Assembly (NCBI GenBank): GCA_965372355.1
Contig: CBDVBZ010000143.1
Span: 1 to 8,380 of the forward strand
DNA: 8,380 bases
Direction of reading: 5' to 3'
Source of the DNA: CBDVBZ01 sp965372355
GTDB lineage: Bacteria; Krumholzibacteriota; Krumholzibacteriia; WVZY01
The translations under genes and the position numbers were made by a program. Each line of letters starts with the position of its first letter. The first letter of the stretch is position 1. This document shows positions 6,995 to 8,380 of this stretch, piece after piece. The notes under the pieces were generated by a model that was not told the DNA's origin, did no database searches, and was given only the letters and a program-made list of their open reading frames with translations.

Positions 6995-7381
6995 CTAATC
7001 GTTTCCGATCATCTCTTTGTAAGCATCATGGCTCATCATCTCATCCAACTCGGATGGGTTCGTCATTTTTATTTTCAAAAACCATCCTTCTTCGTACGGA
7101 CTCTGATTAACAATATCCGGGTTGGCTTCCAGCTCGGTATTGATCTCCTCGACGACCCCCGTGACGGGCGAGTAGATATCCGCAACGGTCTTGACCGCTT
7201 CTATCGTCCCCACCGACTCCGCGCTTTTCACTTCTCTGCCGACCTCGGGCAGTTCCACAAACACGATATCACCCAACTCCCCCGCGGCAAAATCCGTTAT
7301 CCCGATCGTCGCAATATCGGAGCCTTCCTCGCGTGCCACCCATTCGTGTTCTTTTGTGAAGTGCAAGCTGTCGACGTTCAT
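6995..7381 (-). CDS. gcvH: Glycine cleavage system H-protein (lipoyl carrier)
   Basis: This small soluble carrier has a lipoyl group that takes the aminomethyl moiety from the P-protein, presents it to the T-protein, and is then reoxidised by the L-protein. It has 128 residues, the standard length. The lipoylated lysine is K64 in GTIEAVKTVADIYSPVTG (58-75), in the right context (normally ESVKAASDIYAPVSG). The N-terminal YTKEHEW-like motif appears as FTKEHEWVA (8-16). ITDFAAGELGDIVFVELP (28-45) and the C-terminal GWFLKIKM are also conserved. The ATG at 7381 has a strong AAAGGAG upstream. The gene sits 15 bases after gcvT and 3 bases before gcvPA. The lipoate ligase or LipA/LipB enzymes needed to modify K64 are not in this window. 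Confidence 0.97.
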   Translation of the reverse strand: MNVDSLHFTKEHEWVAREEGSDIATIGITDFAAGELGDIVFVELPEVGREVKSAESVGTIEAVKTVADIYSPVTGVVEEINTELEANPDIVNQSPYEEGWFLKIKMTNPSELDEMMSHDAYKEMIGND

Positions 7382-7386
7382 TTGTG

Positions 7387-7393
7387 CTCCTTT
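7387..7393 (-). promoter_or_regulatory. Strong ribosome binding site of gcvH
   Basis: The minus strand reads AAAGGAG followed by 5 bases and the ATG at 7381, in the 15-base gap after gcvT. Among the gcv genes visible here it is the clearest Shine-Dalgarno site, in keeping with the need for an H-protein excess over the enzymes. Confidence 0.7.
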
Positions 7394-7396
7394 CCG

Positions 7397-8380
7397 CTAT
7401 TTCGCACGGCTCTTGTAGAATGGAAGCTTCGTCAATGCGGCCGGTGCGACCGCCCCCCGAATCTCAACGCCGTACGATCCATCACGCTGCTTTGCCTGCG
7501 TCTCGATCGACGCCATACACAGGCTTTTCTGCAACGTCGGCGAAAACGTGCCACTGGTGACCCGTCCGATCTCGTCGCCGCCCTTTACAATCTTGTACCC
7601 TTGTCTTGCAATCCGTTTGCCTTCGAGTTCCAGACCCACCAGCGTGCGCTTTGGCCCGTTGGCTTTTTCCTCCCGGAGCGCCTCCAACCCGACGAAACGA
7701 TCCTTTTTTAGTTTGACGACCCAACCGAGCCCGGCCTCGAGCGGCGATGTGTCGTCATCGAGCTCGTGGCCATACAGACAATACGATGCTTCGAAACGAA
7801 GCGTGTCCCGCGCCCCAAGCCCGATCGCCGCGATCCCGCAAGAAGCGCCCGCCTCCGTGATGGCGTTCCACAGCGCCGCGGCCTGACCGGCCGGTAAAAA
7901 GATCTCATAGCCGAACTCTCCTGTGTACCCTGTCCGCGAGACAAGAACCTCCCCACCCCGATGCTCGAAGGAGAACCCCCCGTAATAGGACAGCCGATCC
8001 AACTCGTCCTTTACGTCGGCGAAGAACTCGCAAGCGATGAGTGTATCTTTGGTCCGGGGGCCCTGCACCGCTATCAGAGCAATGTCATCGCTCACGTTGG
8101 TGACTTCAACACCGTCTCTCGGGAACGCCGTCATATGGGCGAAGTCCTTCTCGATGTTCGACGCGTTGACCACGAGAAGAAGTCGATCTTCTGCCAGGAC
8201 ATTGACGAGGAGGTCATCCACCACCGTGCCGTTTTCTCGGCACATCACGGTGTACTGCAGGTCACCGGGGCGCAGCCCCATGCAATCATTTGTTACCAAT
8301 CCGTTGACGAACTGCCTGGCACCCTTGCCCGCGACGATGAACTCTCCCATGTGGCTGACATCGAACAACCCCACGCACTC
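7397..8380 (-). CDS. gcvT: Glycine cleavage system T-protein, aminomethyltransferase (partial, N-terminus beyond right edge)
   Basis: This enzyme moves the methylene carbon from the aminomethyl-lipoyl H-protein to tetrahydrofolate, releasing ammonia. The frame is open to the right edge (327 residues visible). It enters at ECVGLFDVSHMGE, a block that normally lies about 40 residues from the start of a 360-370 residue protein, so the N-terminus is missing. The GTG codon at 8374 is an internal valine, not a start. Conserved blocks are GLFDVSHMGEF, VNASNIEKDF (about 71-80, containing the acidic residue of the folate site), SRTGYTGEFGYEIFLP (about 148-163), GLGARDTLRFEA (about 187-198), YGHELDDDTSPLEAGLGWVVKL (about 203-224, in two conserved parts) and GRVTSGTFSPTL near the C-terminus. 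It ends with TAG 15 bases before gcvH and is the first gcv gene of the visible operon. Any promoter or glycine riboswitch would lie off the right edge. Confidence 0.96.
   Translation of the reverse strand, partial: ECVGLFDVSHMGEFIVAGKGARQFVNGLVTNDCMGLRPGDLQYTVMCRENGTVVDDLLVNVLAEDRLLLVVNASNIEKDFAHMTAFPRDGVEVTNVSDDIALIAVQGPRTKDTLIACEFFADVKDELDRLSYYGGFSFEHRGGEVLVSRTGYTGEFGYEIFLPAGQAAALWNAITEAGASCGIAAIGLGARDTLRFEASYCLYGHELDDDTSPLEAGLGWVVKLKKDRFVGLEALREEKANGPKRTLVGLELEGKRIARQGYKIVKGGDEIGRVTSGTFSPTLQKSLCMASIETQAKQRDGSYGVEIRGAVAPAALTKLPFYKSRAK

Noticed and set aside
7382..7396. Glycine riboswitch linked to the gcv genes
   Set aside because: All gaps between gcv genes visible here are 15 bases or less, far too short for the aptamer. 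If present, it would lie upstream of gcvT outside the window.
8372..8374. GTG at 8374 as the start of gcvT
   Set aside because: The residues before it (E, C) continue the conserved block leading into GLFDVSHMGE, and GcvT proteins carry about 40 residues before this point, so the gene is cut by the window edge.

Overview
The window holds eight protein genes, all on the minus strand and all reading from right to left. They form two functional blocks that together look like one continuous transcription unit. I found no RNA gene, mobile element, CRISPR array or long repeat. Composition is moderately GC-rich and even along the window. Every start inside the window is ATG, and TGA is used as a stop. 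The organism is a bacterium with a two-subunit glycine decarboxylase, but the sequence alone does not settle the phylum.

Right block (about 8380 to 4180): the glycine cleavage system in the order gcvT (5' end beyond the window), gcvH, gcvPA, gcvPB. The genes are separated by only 15, 3 and 10 bases. The products are the T-protein aminomethyltransferase, the lipoyl carrier H-protein and the two halves of the split P-protein. With a dihydrolipoamide dehydrogenase (L-protein, not in this window) they would oxidise glycine to CO2, ammonia and methylene-tetrahydrofolate.

Left block (about 4145 to 1): an OppBCDF/DppBCDF-type peptide ABC transporter core, with two permeases and two ATPases. The second ATPase runs off the left edge. 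oppB and oppC overlap by 14 bases, and oppD and oppF are 4 bases apart. No substrate-binding protein gene is present in the window.

The two blocks are separated by only 34 bases. That junction carries an 8-bp perfect inverted repeat (4165-4172 / 4189-4196) whose loop contains the gcvPB stop codon. It has no following T-run, so it does not look like a simple terminator. A reasonable but unproven reading is that peptide import and glycine breakdown are co-expressed, so that imported peptides supply glycine for one-carbon units, nitrogen or energy.

The gene families are all well known; I see no clearly new system. The points most worth a second look are the gcv-opp linkage with its hairpin, an OppC permease with an N-terminal extension that appears to add two membrane helices, and the cysteine clusters at the C-termini of both ATPases.
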